A stretch of DNA of 64,000 nucleotides, from positions 124,001-188,000 of the forward strand of contig CAWGEA010000001.1 in assembly GCA_963821495.1 (NCBI GenBank), in the 5' to 3' direction. The translations under genes and the position numbers were made by a program. The DNA comes from AC-32 sp963821495 (GTDB lineage Bacteria; Actinomycetota; Thermoleophilia; Gaiellales; Gaiellaceae). The notes under the pieces are model-generated. The model had not been told where the DNA came from. It ran no database searches and saw only the letters and a list, made by a program, of their open reading frames with translations. Below, in pieces: positions 53,342 through 62,431 of this stretch; positions within the stretch are counted from its first letter, which is position 1, and every line of letters starts with the position of its first letter.

Positions 53342-54438
53342 AGCTCCACGAGGGGCTCCGTGGCGGGCCCCGGCGAATAGCGACGCTCGAAGTCCGCGCG
53401 TGCGGCGGCCCCGCGCTCGCGCCTCGCCTGCGCGTCGTTGAGGAGCTCCGTAGCGGAGGCGGCGAGCTGGTCCGGCCGCTCGTGGACGACCACGCCGTCG
53501 GACGGACCGATCCCCTCCGCGCCGGCCGGAGTGGTGACCACGGGCACTCCGCTCGCCATCGCCTCGAGCACCTTGACCTTCATGCCGCTCCCGCGCGCGA
53601 GCGGGAAGAGCAGCAGCGAAAGCCGCTGGAAGAGGTTCCGCGCCGAGTCGACCTCCCCCGCCAGCTCGACCCCCGGGCTCTCCGGGAGGCCGAGCTCGCC
53701 GGTGCCGCGGCCCGCGACGACGAGCCGCGCGTCCCTGGCGCCTCGCCTGACCTGCGGCCACACCTCGCCCACGAGCGACCGGATCGCCTGGGCGGTCGGG
53801 CCCCAGCGGGCGGTTCCGATCAGACCCGCGAGCGGCGGGCCGTCGAGCGGCGCGGCGTCGTAGAGCGCCGGGTCGAGCGAGAGTGGCGCGAGCACGACCT
53901 CGGACCGCGGCGCGAGGGCCCGGAGCGCGTCGGCGACGACCGGCGAGCTCGCCACGAGATACCGGTGCCGCCGTGCGGCTGCCCGCTCCGCGCGGGCCGC
54001 ATCGAGCACCTCGCGGAACTGCCTGTGCCACGGCGGCCCGAGATCGCGGTCGTGCCGCGCGAGGAAGTGCACGTGTACGAGCGAGGGGAGCGAGAGCCCG
54101 TCGTCGCACCAGGCGGTCTCGGTCTCCTCGAGGTGCAGCACGTCCGCGTCCGCGGCCGCCTCGCGCACCCGCGCGGCGAGGGCTCCGCCGGCAAGCTCTC
54201 CGACCGGCCGCCGCAGGCGCCCGAGGCGCGCCGCCCAGGGGCCCGGAGGCTCGACGTCCACTAGCTCGACCGGCAGGTCGGTGGGGACGTCGCCCACGAT
54301 CGAGGAGCGCCTCCGCGCCGCCACGGCGTGGAGCTCGACGCCGTGCTCGCGGAGCCCTCGCAGCAGGCCGATGGCCGTCTTCCCGGGTGCGCCGCCCTCC
54401 GGCAGCGGCGGCTGCGTCAGGACGAGCAGCGCGCGCAG
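53323..54438 (-). CDS. glycosyltransferase family 4
   Basis: About 371 residues. The C-terminal half has VVAGRGTGEL, LLLFPLARGSGMKVKVLEAM, then ASGVPVVTT, the GT4 signature. The N-terminal strand and loop LLVLTQPPLPEGGAPGKTA lie upstream of the first GTG (54324), in a frame without ATG/GTG/TTG. The closest usable codon is CTG 54438. The shorter version would lack the first Rossmann strand. Its tail overlaps the hydrolase gene by 19 bases. It is divergent from the GT2-kinase fusion. Confidence 0.8.
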   Translation of the reverse strand: MRALLVLTQPPLPEGGAPGKTAIGLLRGLREHGVELHAVAARRRSSIVGDVPTDLPVELVDVEPPGPWAARLGRLRRPVGELAGGALAARVREAAADADVLHLEETETAWCDDGLSLPSLVHVHFLARHDRDLGPPWHRQFREVLDAARAERAAARRHRYLVASSPVVADALRALAPRSEVVLAPLSLDPALYDAAPLDGPPLAGLIGTARWGPTAQAIRSLVGEVWPQVRRGARDARLVVAGRGTGELGLPESPGVELAGEVDSARNLFQRLSLLLFPLARGSGMKVKVLEAMASGVPVVTTPAGAEGIGPSDGVVVHERPDQLAASATELLNDAQARRERGAAARADFERRYSPGPATEPLVELYRRMA

Positions 54439-54518
54439 ACCGGCTCCGGTTTCTTCACGTCGGGGCGCCAGGTGCCGATGCGCGGATAGTGACTGATTCC
54501 GCGGCTAAGGTCTCCGGC

Positions 54519-56228
54519 GTGCCGGATCCAGAGCTCTCGGTCGTGATCTGCACGCTCGGCGCGACGCGTGTGTCGGAGATCGTCGAGTCGGTGGCAGAGT
54601 CGGCCCGCTCCGGTCGCCGAACGGTCGAGACGATCGTCGTCTGGCAGGGCGCCTCTCCCGCGCCCGGACTGGACGGGGCGGTCGTGCTCGAGGTCTTCCC
54701 CTCCGGCCTCGCCTACGCGCGCAACCGTGGGCTTGCCGCCGCCCGCGCTCCGCTGGTGGCGTTCGTCGACGACGACGAGGTCGTCGATCCGGCCTGGGTT
54801 CAAAGCGTCCTCTCGGCCTTCTCGCGGGAGGAGGCCCCGGCAGGGGTGTTCGGGCCGATCGCCCCCCGCGACGAGCGCGGGCTGCCCTATTGCCGCTACG
54901 ACGGCGGGGGCAGCTACAGGCTGATCCGGCGGGGCACGCCTCCCTGGCGGGTCGGAAGCGGCGGGAACATGGCCTTTCGACGCGAGGCGCTGCTCGCCGT
55001 CGGCGGCTTCGACCCGCTCTTCGGGCTCGGCTCGGTCTCCCGGTCGGCGGAGGAGACGGAGGCGATCCACCGACTGCTCGACTCGGGTCGCACGCTTGCG
55101 TGGTCCCCGGCTGCCGTCGTCTACCACCCCACGAAGACCGAGACCGAGCGCCTCGACTCCCGCTTCCCCTATGCCTTCGGGCTCGGCAAGCTCGTCCGTC
55201 GGCACCGCTCCGCCATGCTGGCCGCTCGCTACGGCAGGGAGATCGCCGGCGCGCTCGCGAGCGGTGTGCGGGCGCGGGACGGCCGCCGCCTGCGAGAGAC
55301 ACGCGCGACGTTGCGCGGCTTCGCAACGGCGCTGACGTTCCGAGCGCGCCCGCGCTCGCCGCGGGCCTTGCTCGAGCGCGCGCCGGAGAAGATCGCGGCC
55401 GCGCTGGACGGTGAGCAGCCGGAGCCCTGTGAGCCCTCCTACCGGCCGGACCCCCATTTCGTCTACCGGGTGGGAGCCGATCGCATCCTGCACGTCTACG
55501 TCCATCCGACGGCCAGGCTTCGCGAAGGGCTGGCCGTCCGTGACCGGCTCGCGAAGCGCGAGGCCGCGCAGACGTTCGCGCAGGAGGAGGACGTCGACGC
55601 GCTCTGGGTGCTGGAGGAGTACCTCTCGGGCCGCCCGCCCGACCCGGCGCAGGTCGCGCGATGGTTCGGGTCGGTCGCCGAGTGGGTGCTCGCGCTCGGG
55701 CCCGGGGCGGGCGGCGAGGTGCGTGGCGGCTCGTGGTGGGCGGACGAGTCGCGGGCGGCCCTCGAGGTCGCGCCGCCGCCGCTCGAGGAATCGGTGGCGG
55801 CCGCGCTCGAGACCGTCGGCGGCCTGCCCGCGCAACCTGTCCACGGCGACTTCCAGCGCAAGAACGTCCTCATCGACGGCGACGGCCGCCTGGGCATCCT
55901 CGACTGGGAGCACGCCTACGGGGACGGGCCGCCAGGCCTCGACCTGCTCTTCCTCGCGGTGATGGCGGGCTCGGACCGGCCCGACGCGGAGTTGCTGCGC
56001 GGGCTCGCCCGCGGCCGCGATCCGGACTGGGCGCCGCTGCGTGCGCAGCTGCGCCGGGCGGGTGTCGACGACGGCGACCTGCACCGGTTTCTGCTCGCGA
56101 TCCTCGCGGTCTGGGCCGCCGACGAGCGGGCGCGCGCGGTCGTGCCCGGCATCCCGCGGGCCGAGCCGATCTACGGCCGCTTGTTGATCGACCTCGGTCC
56201 CGAGCTCGCAGAGGCGACGACGAGGTGA
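54519..56228 (+). CDS. GT2 glycosyltransferase fused to a kinase-like domain
   Basis: 569 residues in two parts. Residues 1-300 form a GT2 domain: VVICTLGATRV, AYARNRGLAAARAPLVAF, the metal site VDDDEVV and the base region SAEETEAIHRLL. Residues about 305-569 form a kinase-like fold related to aminoglycoside/choline kinases, with the ATP-lobe strand LWVLEEYLSG, catalytic VHGDFQRKNVL near 440, and metal Asp in LGILDWEHA. The fusion suggests sugar transfer followed by phosphorylation of the same glycan, or a kinase that activates the acceptor. GTG 54519 is 7 bases after TAAGGT. The stop overlaps the next GTG. Confidence 0.82.
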   Translation: MPDPELSVVICTLGATRVSEIVESVAESARSGRRTVETIVVWQGASPAPGLDGAVVLEVFPSGLAYARNRGLAAARAPLVAFVDDDEVVDPAWVQSVLSAFSREEAPAGVFGPIAPRDERGLPYCRYDGGGSYRLIRRGTPPWRVGSGGNMAFRREALLAVGGFDPLFGLGSVSRSAEETEAIHRLLDSGRTLAWSPAAVVYHPTKTETERLDSRFPYAFGLGKLVRRHRSAMLAARYGREIAGALASGVRARDGRRLRETRATLRGFATALTFRARPRSPRALLERAPEKIAAALDGEQPEPCEPSYRPDPHFVYRVGADRILHVYVHPTARLREGLAVRDRLAKREAAQTFAQEEDVDALWVLEEYLSGRPPDPAQVARWFGSVAEWVLALGPGAGGEVRGGSWWADESRAALEVAPPPLEESVAAALETVGGLPAQPVHGDFQRKNVLIDGDGRLGILDWEHAYGDGPPGLDLLFLAVMAGSDRPDAELLRGLARGRDPDWAPLRAQLRRAGVDDGDLHRFLLAILAVWAADERARAVVPGIPRAEPIYGRLLIDLGPELAEATTR

Positions 56229-57245
56229 CGGACGACGGGCTCGCGCTGGAGCCGCTCGGAGGCGTGGACGAGATCCGGCAGGAGTGGGCGGCACTGGCGG
56301 AGGCCGCGGAGAACCCCTTCCAGACGCCGGAGTGGTGCGAGGCCTGGCTGGCGCACATGGGCGCCGACGCGGGGCTCCACCTGTTCGCCGCGTACCGGCC
56401 GGACGGAACGCTCGTCGCGATCGTGCCGCTCGTCGTGACGCGGGGCCGCTACGCGCGCAAGGCGCGCTTCCTCGGCTTCGGGCCCTCCAACGAGCTCGGG
56501 CCGATCGGCCGGCCGGCCGACCACGAGGCGGCTGCGGCGGCGCTGCGGCAGGCGCTCGCCGCAACCCAACGCGACTGGGACCTCTTCCTCGGCGACTATC
56601 TGCCCGGCGAGGGGTGGGCCGAGCGGGTCGGCGGGACGCTCGTGGCACGGGAGGCGGCCCCCGTCGTGCGCGGCCGGTGGCAGAGGCTGGGACGACTACC
56701 TGGCCTCTCGCAGCTCGGGCTTCCGGCAGGAGCTGCGGCGCAAGGAGCGCCGCCTGGAGGAGCGCGGGCTGTCCTTCCGCGAGGTCCAGGACCGCTCCGA
56801 GCTCGACGGCGCCCTCGACGTCCTCTTCGAGCTGCACCGCGCACGCTGGGGCGACCGGGCGTCGAGATGGTTCGCCGGCCGGGAGTCGTTCCAGCGCACG
56901 TTCTCGACGGTGGCGCTCGAGCGCGGCTGGCTGCGCGTCTCGCTGCTGGAGCTCGAGGGGCGGCCTGTCGCGGCGTACCAGGGGTTCCGGTTCGGGGAGG
57001 CGGAGTGGTCGTACCAGTTCGGCCGCGATCCGGCAGAGGAGAGCTCCTCCGTCGGGCTCATCATCGCGGCTCAGGCCGTTCGCAGGTCGATCGGAGAGGG
57101 GGCGACCGAGTTTCGCCTCGGGCCTGGAAACCAGCCGTACAAGAGGCGCTTCGCGACCCACGACGCCGGGTTGCAGACCGTCGGTCGGGCCCGCGGCCTG
57201 CGCGGGCGAGCGGCGCTCCTCGCCGCCAGGCGCCGTGCCCGGTAA
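56225..57245 (+). pseudogene. FemAB/BioF2-like acyltransferase, split by a +1 frameshift
   Basis: A GNAT-fold protein of the FemAB/BioF2-like type found in exopolysaccharide loci. Frame one runs from MTDDGLALEP through FQTPEWCEAW to REAAPVV. Frame two resumes with WDDYLASRSSGFRQELRRKE, WGDRASRWF, and ends with GPGNQPYKRRFA. Removing one base near 56687 joins them into about 339 residues, normal for the family. It probably adds an acyl or amino-acyl group to the polymer. GTG 56225 overlaps the fusion gene's stop. The remaining sequence is undamaged, so assembly error is possible. Confidence 0.8.
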
Positions 57246-57248
57246 GGC

Positions 57249-58805
57249 CTAGTCGCGCTGCCGGACGGCGAGCGCCAGCACTGCTCGGCGAGCGGTCCCT
57301 CCAGCCCGCGAGCCGACGACATCGGACAGCCAGGCGGCGTCCTCGCGCGAGAGGAGCCCCACCGCTGCCGCGAGCCCGAAGAAGAGGCCGGCTCCCGCCA
57401 GCAGCCCCAGCGCAAGCCCCACGACACCGCCGAGCTCGTAGACGAGCCCCCAGGCCACCGCGCCACCGGCCAGCGAAACGGCCGCGCAGCGGAGCAGCGC
57501 GCCTCCCTCCCAGCGGATCGGCCCCGCCAGCCGCGCCGAGTAGACGATCAGCGGCAACCCAGCCGTCGCCTGCGCCGCGCCGTTCGCGATCGCGGCCCCG
57601 ACGGCTCCGTGGTGCGGGACGAGCGCGGCCGCGAGACCGACGTCGACCAGCGCCGCCCCGGTGTTCGCGAGCAGCGGGAGCCGGACCTGGTCCAGCCCGG
57701 CCAGCAGCGACGAGGCCAGCACCGTGATCGGCGTGATCAACGAAGCCGCCACCAGGATCAGCAGCGGGCCTCTCGTCGGCGCGTAGGCCTCTCCCCAGAT
57801 CAGGCGGATCGTCGCCGGCCCGAGCGCCGCGGTCGCCGCCGCGATCGGCATCGTGCCGATCAGGAGCAGCCGCAGCGCGCGGCTGAAGCCTCTACGGATC
57901 CGCTCGTGCTCGCCGGCGCCGAAAAGCGTGGCGACGGCCGGTGCCAGCACCTGCCCCATCGCCGACGGCAGGCGCACGACGGCGGTCATCAGGGCGAAGG
58001 CGATCGAGTAGAACGCGATCTCCCGGTCGGCCGAGTAGTGGTTGAGGAAGAAGAACTCCGAGCGCCTCCAGACGATCAGGTACAGGAGGCCGCCGGCCGA
58101 CGAGTACGCCGCGAAGCGCAGGCTCCGCCGACGCAGCTCCGGGAAGGGCGTGACCTCGTCGGCGAGAGCCGACAGCGCGCGGCGGGCGAGGACTCCGGTC
58201 CAGACGAAGACGAGCAGCAGGACCGCGGCCTCGACGGCGAACATCGCGCTGATCCGGCCACCTAGTGCCAGCACGACGAGCGTCGCGACCGTGCCGAGCC
58301 CTCCGGTGACGAGGCCGGCCACGGTCGCCTCACGCCAGCGCTGCAGGCCGGTCAGGATCGCTCCCGGGACGCTGGCCAGCACGCCGCTCACCGCGGCCAG
58401 CCCGGCGAAGACCCACGCCGCCCGCGGCTGGTGCCCGAGCAGGCCGAGCGCCACGAGGATTCCCCCGCCGACCACGGCCGCCGCGAGCTCGATCTGGAAG
58501 ATCGTGCGCGCGAGCCAGCGCGCCTGCGAACCGCGTCCGGCCCCGACCGTCTCGCCCATGTAGCGCTGGAGCGACATCGCGAAGCCGCTCGTCAGGAGCT
58601 CGATGATCGACAGCTCTGCGAAGGCGATGAAGCTCTGCCGCCCCATGCCGTCCGGGCCGAGGTAACGCGCCGCGGCGATCGAGATCACGAGCGCGTACAG
58701 CTGCGGCAGGGCGTTGCTCAACATCTTCCAGAGGCCCCCCCGCATGACGGAGGAGCCCGTCGTCGCCTCTGCGCCGAACACGGCGGTCGTCCGCTCGCCG
58801 GTCAC
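57249..58805 (-). CDS. polysaccharide flippase (Wzx/MOP superfamily)
   Basis: A 518-residue protein with about 14 membrane segments, as in MOP-family flippases. GGLWKMLSNALPQLYAL opens it, with RYLGPDGMGRQSFI and FFFLNHYSADREIAFYSIA as typical positions. It turns lipid-linked repeat units to the outer face for polymerisation by a Wzy protein. GTG 58805 overlaps the PIG-L stop (GTGA). Confidence 0.9.
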   Translation of the reverse strand: MTGERTTAVFGAEATTGSSVMRGGLWKMLSNALPQLYALVISIAAARYLGPDGMGRQSFIAFAELSIIELLTSGFAMSLQRYMGETVGAGRGSQARWLARTIFQIELAAAVVGGGILVALGLLGHQPRAAWVFAGLAAVSGVLASVPGAILTGLQRWREATVAGLVTGGLGTVATLVVLALGGRISAMFAVEAAVLLLVFVWTGVLARRALSALADEVTPFPELRRRSLRFAAYSSAGGLLYLIVWRRSEFFFLNHYSADREIAFYSIAFALMTAVVRLPSAMGQVLAPAVATLFGAGEHERIRRGFSRALRLLLIGTMPIAAATAALGPATIRLIWGEAYAPTRGPLLILVAASLITPITVLASSLLAGLDQVRLPLLANTGAALVDVGLAAALVPHHGAVGAAIANGAAQATAGLPLIVYSARLAGPIRWEGGALLRCAAVSLAGGAVAWGLVYELGGVVGLALGLLAGAGLFFGLAAAVGLLSREDAAWLSDVVGSRAGGTARRAVLALAVRQRD

Positions 58806-59491
58806 GACCACCTCACCGACTCGCCGCCACGCGCGAGCTCGTAGCGGAGCAATGGTCGGAGGATCGGGCCGCTGCGCCGCAGGAGCGGCAGCTGTGAGGC
58901 GTAGCGGCGGCAGGCCCGCAGTTTCGCCAGGCGGTCGGGGAGACGGGCGGCCAGCGGCAACCAGCCGTCGCCGGTGGAGCCACCGGTCCAGGCGGCTGCG
59001 TACGGCTGCTCGACGTACCGACCGAGCCGCCGCCCGGGCAGCCCCTTGCGCTCGACCAGTTCGAGCACTCTGACGTGATCCTCGTGCGACAGCGGAAAGG
59101 CGGGCACGAGCACGGTGTCGGCTCCCGCGACCGCCCGCTCCAGCGCGGCCCAGACGGTCTCGTCGTCGGCGGTGGGGTACTGGTGGTCGCCGAACGGAAG
59201 CCAGACGGGGCGCGCGCCGACATCCTGGCAGGCGAGCGCGTCCTCCCGGCGCCGTGCGCGAGCGGCCTCGCCGGCGGTGCGAAAGCCCGCGCGTGCATCC
59301 CAGTCGCCGGCCGGGAGCGTCGAGTCCGGGTCGCCGGCGAAGACCGTCACGACCGCGACCTCGGAACCCGTCCTCGCGATCGCGGCGCCGAGGGAGAAGA
59401 TCGCGTCGTCGAGATGCGGGGAGATGACGGCAACGTCGCCTGCGAGCCGCTCGCCGCCGCGAAGCCCGAGCCACCGGCAGGTCGAGGACAG
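58802..59491 (-). CDS. PIG-L/LmbE-family deacetylase
   Basis: About 229 residues. VISPHLDDAIFSLG carries the zinc His and Asp (the Glu of the common HPDDE is Ala here), and LSHEDHVRV the second His. It is probably an N-acetyl-sugar deacetylase for an EPS precursor. The metal motif lies upstream of the only GTG (59350), and that frame contains no ATG/GTG/TTG. CTG 59491 is four bases past the epimerase stop and starts the domain correctly, so I use it. Confidence 0.82.
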   Translation of the reverse strand: MSSTCRWLGLRGGERLAGDVAVISPHLDDAIFSLGAAIARTGSEVAVVTVFAGDPDSTLPAGDWDARAGFRTAGEAARARRREDALACQDVGARPVWLPFGDHQYPTADDETVWAALERAVAGADTVLVPAFPLSHEDHVRVLELVERKGLPGRRLGRYVEQPYAAAWTGGSTGDGWLPLAARLPDRLAKLRACRRYASQLPLLRRSGPILRPLLRYELARGGESVRWS

Positions 59492-59495
59492 AACG

Positions 59496-60500
59496 CTAGA
59501 GCTTGCCGACAGGCTCCTCTCCCACGGGCTCCCGTCCGCGAGCGTGCTCGATCACGTCGGCGAGGATCCGGTCGAGGTCGCGCTCGGGCTGCCAGCCGAT
59601 CGCCGCGTGCACCTTCTCCGTCGCCGGGATTCGGTGGAGCATGTCTTCGATTCCCTGGCCGTAGACCTCGTCGTACGGGATCAGGACCAGCTCCGAGCTC
59701 GAACCCGTCGCGGCGAGAACGCGCTCGGCGAGGTCGTGGATCGAGATGCGCTCGGTCGAGCCGACGTTGAAGATCTCGCCGGAGGCGGCGGGTGCGCCCA
59801 TCAGGCCCGTGAGCGCGCGAATCGTGTCGTCGACGTGGCAGAAGCAGCGCGTCTGGGAGCCGTCGCCGTGGATCTCCAGCGGCTCGCCGGCCAGGGCCCT
59901 GTCGACGAAGCGCGGGATCACCATCCCGTACTGGCCGCTCTGCCGCGGGCCGACCGTGTTGAAGAGCCGGACGATCACGCAGTCGAGACCACGCTCGCGG
60001 TGGAAGCCGAGCGCGAGGTGCTCGTCCATCGCCTTCGAGTCTGCGTAGAGCCACCGGCGCGCGGTCGTCGGGCCGTAGATCCGGCGCGCGTTCTCGGCGA
60101 GCGGCTTCTCCTCGCGGTGGTCGCCGTAGACCTCGGAGCTGGAGGCGACCAGCACGCGCTTGCCGAAGCGGCTCGCCTGGTCGAGCACGTTCTCGGTGCC
60201 CTGGACGTTGGTGACCATCGTGCGCACCGGCTGCTCGACGATCAGGCGCACTCCGACGGCTGCGGCGAGGTGGTAGACGACGTCGCACTTGTGCACGAGC
60301 TCGTTGACCGTCGAGGTCGAGAGGACGGAGTCGACGATCAGGTGGAAATCGCGCCGCCCCTCGAGGTGCGCGATGTTCTGCGCGTTGCCGGTGCTCAGGT
60401 CGTCGAGCACGAAGACCTCCCACCCGTCGTCGAGGAGGCGCTCGCTCAGGTGCGAGCCGATGAACCCGGCGCCGCCGGTGACGAGGGCCTTCCGACTCAC
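59496..60500 (-). CDS. NAD-dependent nucleotide-sugar epimerase/dehydratase
   Basis: A 334-residue extended SDR. TGGAGFIG (residues 8-15), ASSSEVYG with the catalytic Ser, YADSKAMDEH with the Tyr-Lys pair, and GDGSQTRCFCHVDD. The sequence is closest in style to UDP-glucuronate decarboxylases and related 4-epimerases, so UDP-xylose or UDP-galactose-type products are plausible. GTG 60500, ten bases after the stop of the Wzy-like gene. Confidence 0.9.
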   Translation of the reverse strand: MSRKALVTGGAGFIGSHLSERLLDDGWEVFVLDDLSTGNAQNIAHLEGRRDFHLIVDSVLSTSTVNELVHKCDVVYHLAAAVGVRLIVEQPVRTMVTNVQGTENVLDQASRFGKRVLVASSSEVYGDHREEKPLAENARRIYGPTTARRWLYADSKAMDEHLALGFHRERGLDCVIVRLFNTVGPRQSGQYGMVIPRFVDRALAGEPLEIHGDGSQTRCFCHVDDTIRALTGLMGAPAASGEIFNVGSTERISIHDLAERVLAATGSSSELVLIPYDEVYGQGIEDMLHRIPATEKVHAAIGWQPERDLDRILADVIEHARGREPVGEEPVGKL

Positions 60501-60510
60501 CGTTCGAAGC

Positions 60511-62418
60511 CTAACGGCGGCGCCCGACGCGCTTGAGCGCGTCCACGATCGGCGGCGCCCCGGGGTTGAGCGCGAGCGCGGCGCGCAGCTCGCGGCGTGC
60601 CTCCGCGTGGCGCCTCGCGCGGAGGTAGGCGAGGCCGAGCTCGTACCGCACCTCGACCGAGCGCGGCTGCTTCCCGGCCGCCTTGCGGAGCGGCGCGATC
60701 GCCGCGGCGGGAGAAGAGGCAGTCTGGGCCTCGACGAGGTACGGCTGCACCGAGAGCGGGTCGAGCCGCCGTGCCCAGCGCAGCTCGGAGGCGCGCGAGC
60801 TCGAGCCCTCGAGCACGTGGGCCGAGAGCCGGGCCGAGAGCCAGGGCGGCGCGAAGGCCAGGAGTGCGGCCGCGATCGCCAGCCCCGTCGCCGTCCACGT
60901 CACCCACGGCCGCGGCATTCCGCCGCGGCCGGCCGCCCCCGCCCCGAGCAGGACGAAGAACGGCAGGCCGAGCGCCGGGATCGTCCAGTTCCAGTCGCCC
61001 GAGGCGTGCACGATCCAGTACGCCGATGCCGCGAACGCGGCGGTCGCTGTCGGCTCGCGCAGGCGCAGCCGCCGGAAGCAGACGACGAGCGGCCCGCCGA
61101 GCCCGACCACGAGCAGCAGCAGGCCCGGCACGCCGAGCTCGCTGAGCACGTCCAGCTCGACCGAGTGGGCACGGGCCGGGGTCTCGCCGCTGCGGCCCTC
61201 GATCAGGTAGGCCGGGCCGAAGCCGCGGCCGCCGATCCCCGCGACCGGGTGGTGCCGGAAGTCGTCGAGCGCCACCCGCCAGAAGTCGTAGCGGTTCGAG
61301 CCCAGGCTGACGAAGTGCGTCCGCGCGGCCTCGTTGCGCGGCAGGTGCTTGAACGAGTGCCACTTGTCCGCGGCGAAGCGGCGGGGGTGGTCGACGGAGC
61401 CGAAGAAGGCCGCCGCCCCCGCGACGGCCGCGGCCACCACCAGCGCGGCTACGCCGAACTGCGCGACGCGGTGCGCCCGTGCGGAGAGCTCGATCCGCCG
61501 GTCGAGGAGCGCGTAGGCGGTCCCCGCAACGCCTGCCGCCGCGACCAGCCAGAGGAGCGTGAACGCGCCGTGGTGGGCGGTCGACGTGAGCTCCGGCCCC
61601 GCGTTGAACGGGGCCGTCAGCGGCCCGAACTGCGGCCCGACGAGCGCCGCCGCGATCGCGGTCGGCACGAGCAGCCGCAGCCGCTGGGGGCTGGCCGCGA
61701 ACAGGACGATCGCCGAGACGACGAGCGCGACCCCGCCGCCCTTGCTCTGCGTCAGCAGCCAGCCGGCGAGCGTTGCCGTGGCCGCGCCGAGCGCGAGGCC
61801 CCGCAACACGCTCGGCAGCCGTCGCTCCGCCGCCAGCACGAGCGCCGGCCACAGTCCGACGAGGAACATCGCCGCGTCGCCGTTCGGGTAGGTGACCGGC
61901 CAGGCGAGCCGCCCGTCGCCGACGAAGTACCTGCCCGGATCCGTGCCGTAGCGCACGGCCAACGCGGTTGCGAGCGCGAGCCCGCCGCCCACGACGGCGA
62001 CCCCGGCCGTGACCGCCAGGCCTTCCGGCGCGCCGCGCACCGTCACCAGCGCGACGGCAAGGGTCACCGCGTAGAAGAGCGTCAGCAGCGCGTCGTCGCG
62101 GGCGAGCGAGGGCAGCGGCGACCACGCCGCCGAGAGCGCCTGCCAGACCGCGAGCAGCAGTAGCGCGCCCGTCCCGACGAGGGCGGCGCGCGGCGGGACG
62201 GCCGCGGCTCCCACCGCCAGCACGAGCGCGAGCAGCAGCGCCGCCAGAATCGCGTACAGCAGCCAGTCCCGTGCATCTATGCTTCCCGTCTCGGTCCACG
62301 CGAGCACGCAAGTCGCCGCGAGGAGCGAGAGCGAGGGAAGAAAGCCGGCGACTGAGCCGTCTTTCAGAACAGAAGTAAGGCTGGAGTAAGTAACCCTTGC
62401 GACCAGGTCGGAACCCAA
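60511..62418 (-). CDS. O-antigen ligase/Wzy-like protein with TPR tail
   Basis: A 635-residue membrane protein with about 12 segments. The loop has SNRYDFWRVALDDFRHHPVA, GIGGRGFGPAYL and ARAHSVELDVLSELGVPG, then VHASGDWNW. The last 110 residues form TPR repeats (VRYELGLAYLRARRHAEARR). It is paralogous to 10637-12532. Start TTG 62418 is uncertain; a CTG at 62367 just before KDGSVAGFLP is another possibility. First gene of the leftward operon epimerase-PIG-L-flippase. Confidence 0.82.
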   Translation of the reverse strand: MGSDLVARVTYSSLTSVLKDGSVAGFLPSLSLLAATCVLAWTETGSIDARDWLLYAILAALLLALVLAVGAAAVPPRAALVGTGALLLLAVWQALSAAWSPLPSLARDDALLTLFYAVTLAVALVTVRGAPEGLAVTAGVAVVGGGLALATALAVRYGTDPGRYFVGDGRLAWPVTYPNGDAAMFLVGLWPALVLAAERRLPSVLRGLALGAATATLAGWLLTQSKGGGVALVVSAIVLFAASPQRLRLLVPTAIAAALVGPQFGPLTAPFNAGPELTSTAHHGAFTLLWLVAAAGVAGTAYALLDRRIELSARAHRVAQFGVAALVVAAAVAGAAAFFGSVDHPRRFAADKWHSFKHLPRNEAARTHFVSLGSNRYDFWRVALDDFRHHPVAGIGGRGFGPAYLIEGRSGETPARAHSVELDVLSELGVPGLLLLVVGLGGPLVVCFRRLRLREPTATAAFAASAYWIVHASGDWNWTIPALGLPFFVLLGAGAAGRGGMPRPWVTWTATGLAIAAALLAFAPPWLSARLSAHVLEGSSSRASELRWARRLDPLSVQPYLVEAQTASSPAAAIAPLRKAAGKQPRSVEVRYELGLAYLRARRHAEARRELRAALALNPGAPPIVDALKRVGRRR

Positions 62419-62425
62419 CTACGTT
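62397..62425 (+). promoter_or_regulatory. promoter of the LPXTG-protein gene
   Basis: TTGCGA (62397-62402), a 17-base spacer and TACGTT (62420-62425) form a housekeeping-type promoter on the plus strand. The start would fall near 62432, giving a leader of about 140 bases before the ATG at 62573. It overlaps the TTG start of the divergent Wzy-like gene. Confidence 0.5.
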
Positions 62426-62431
62426 GTAAGT

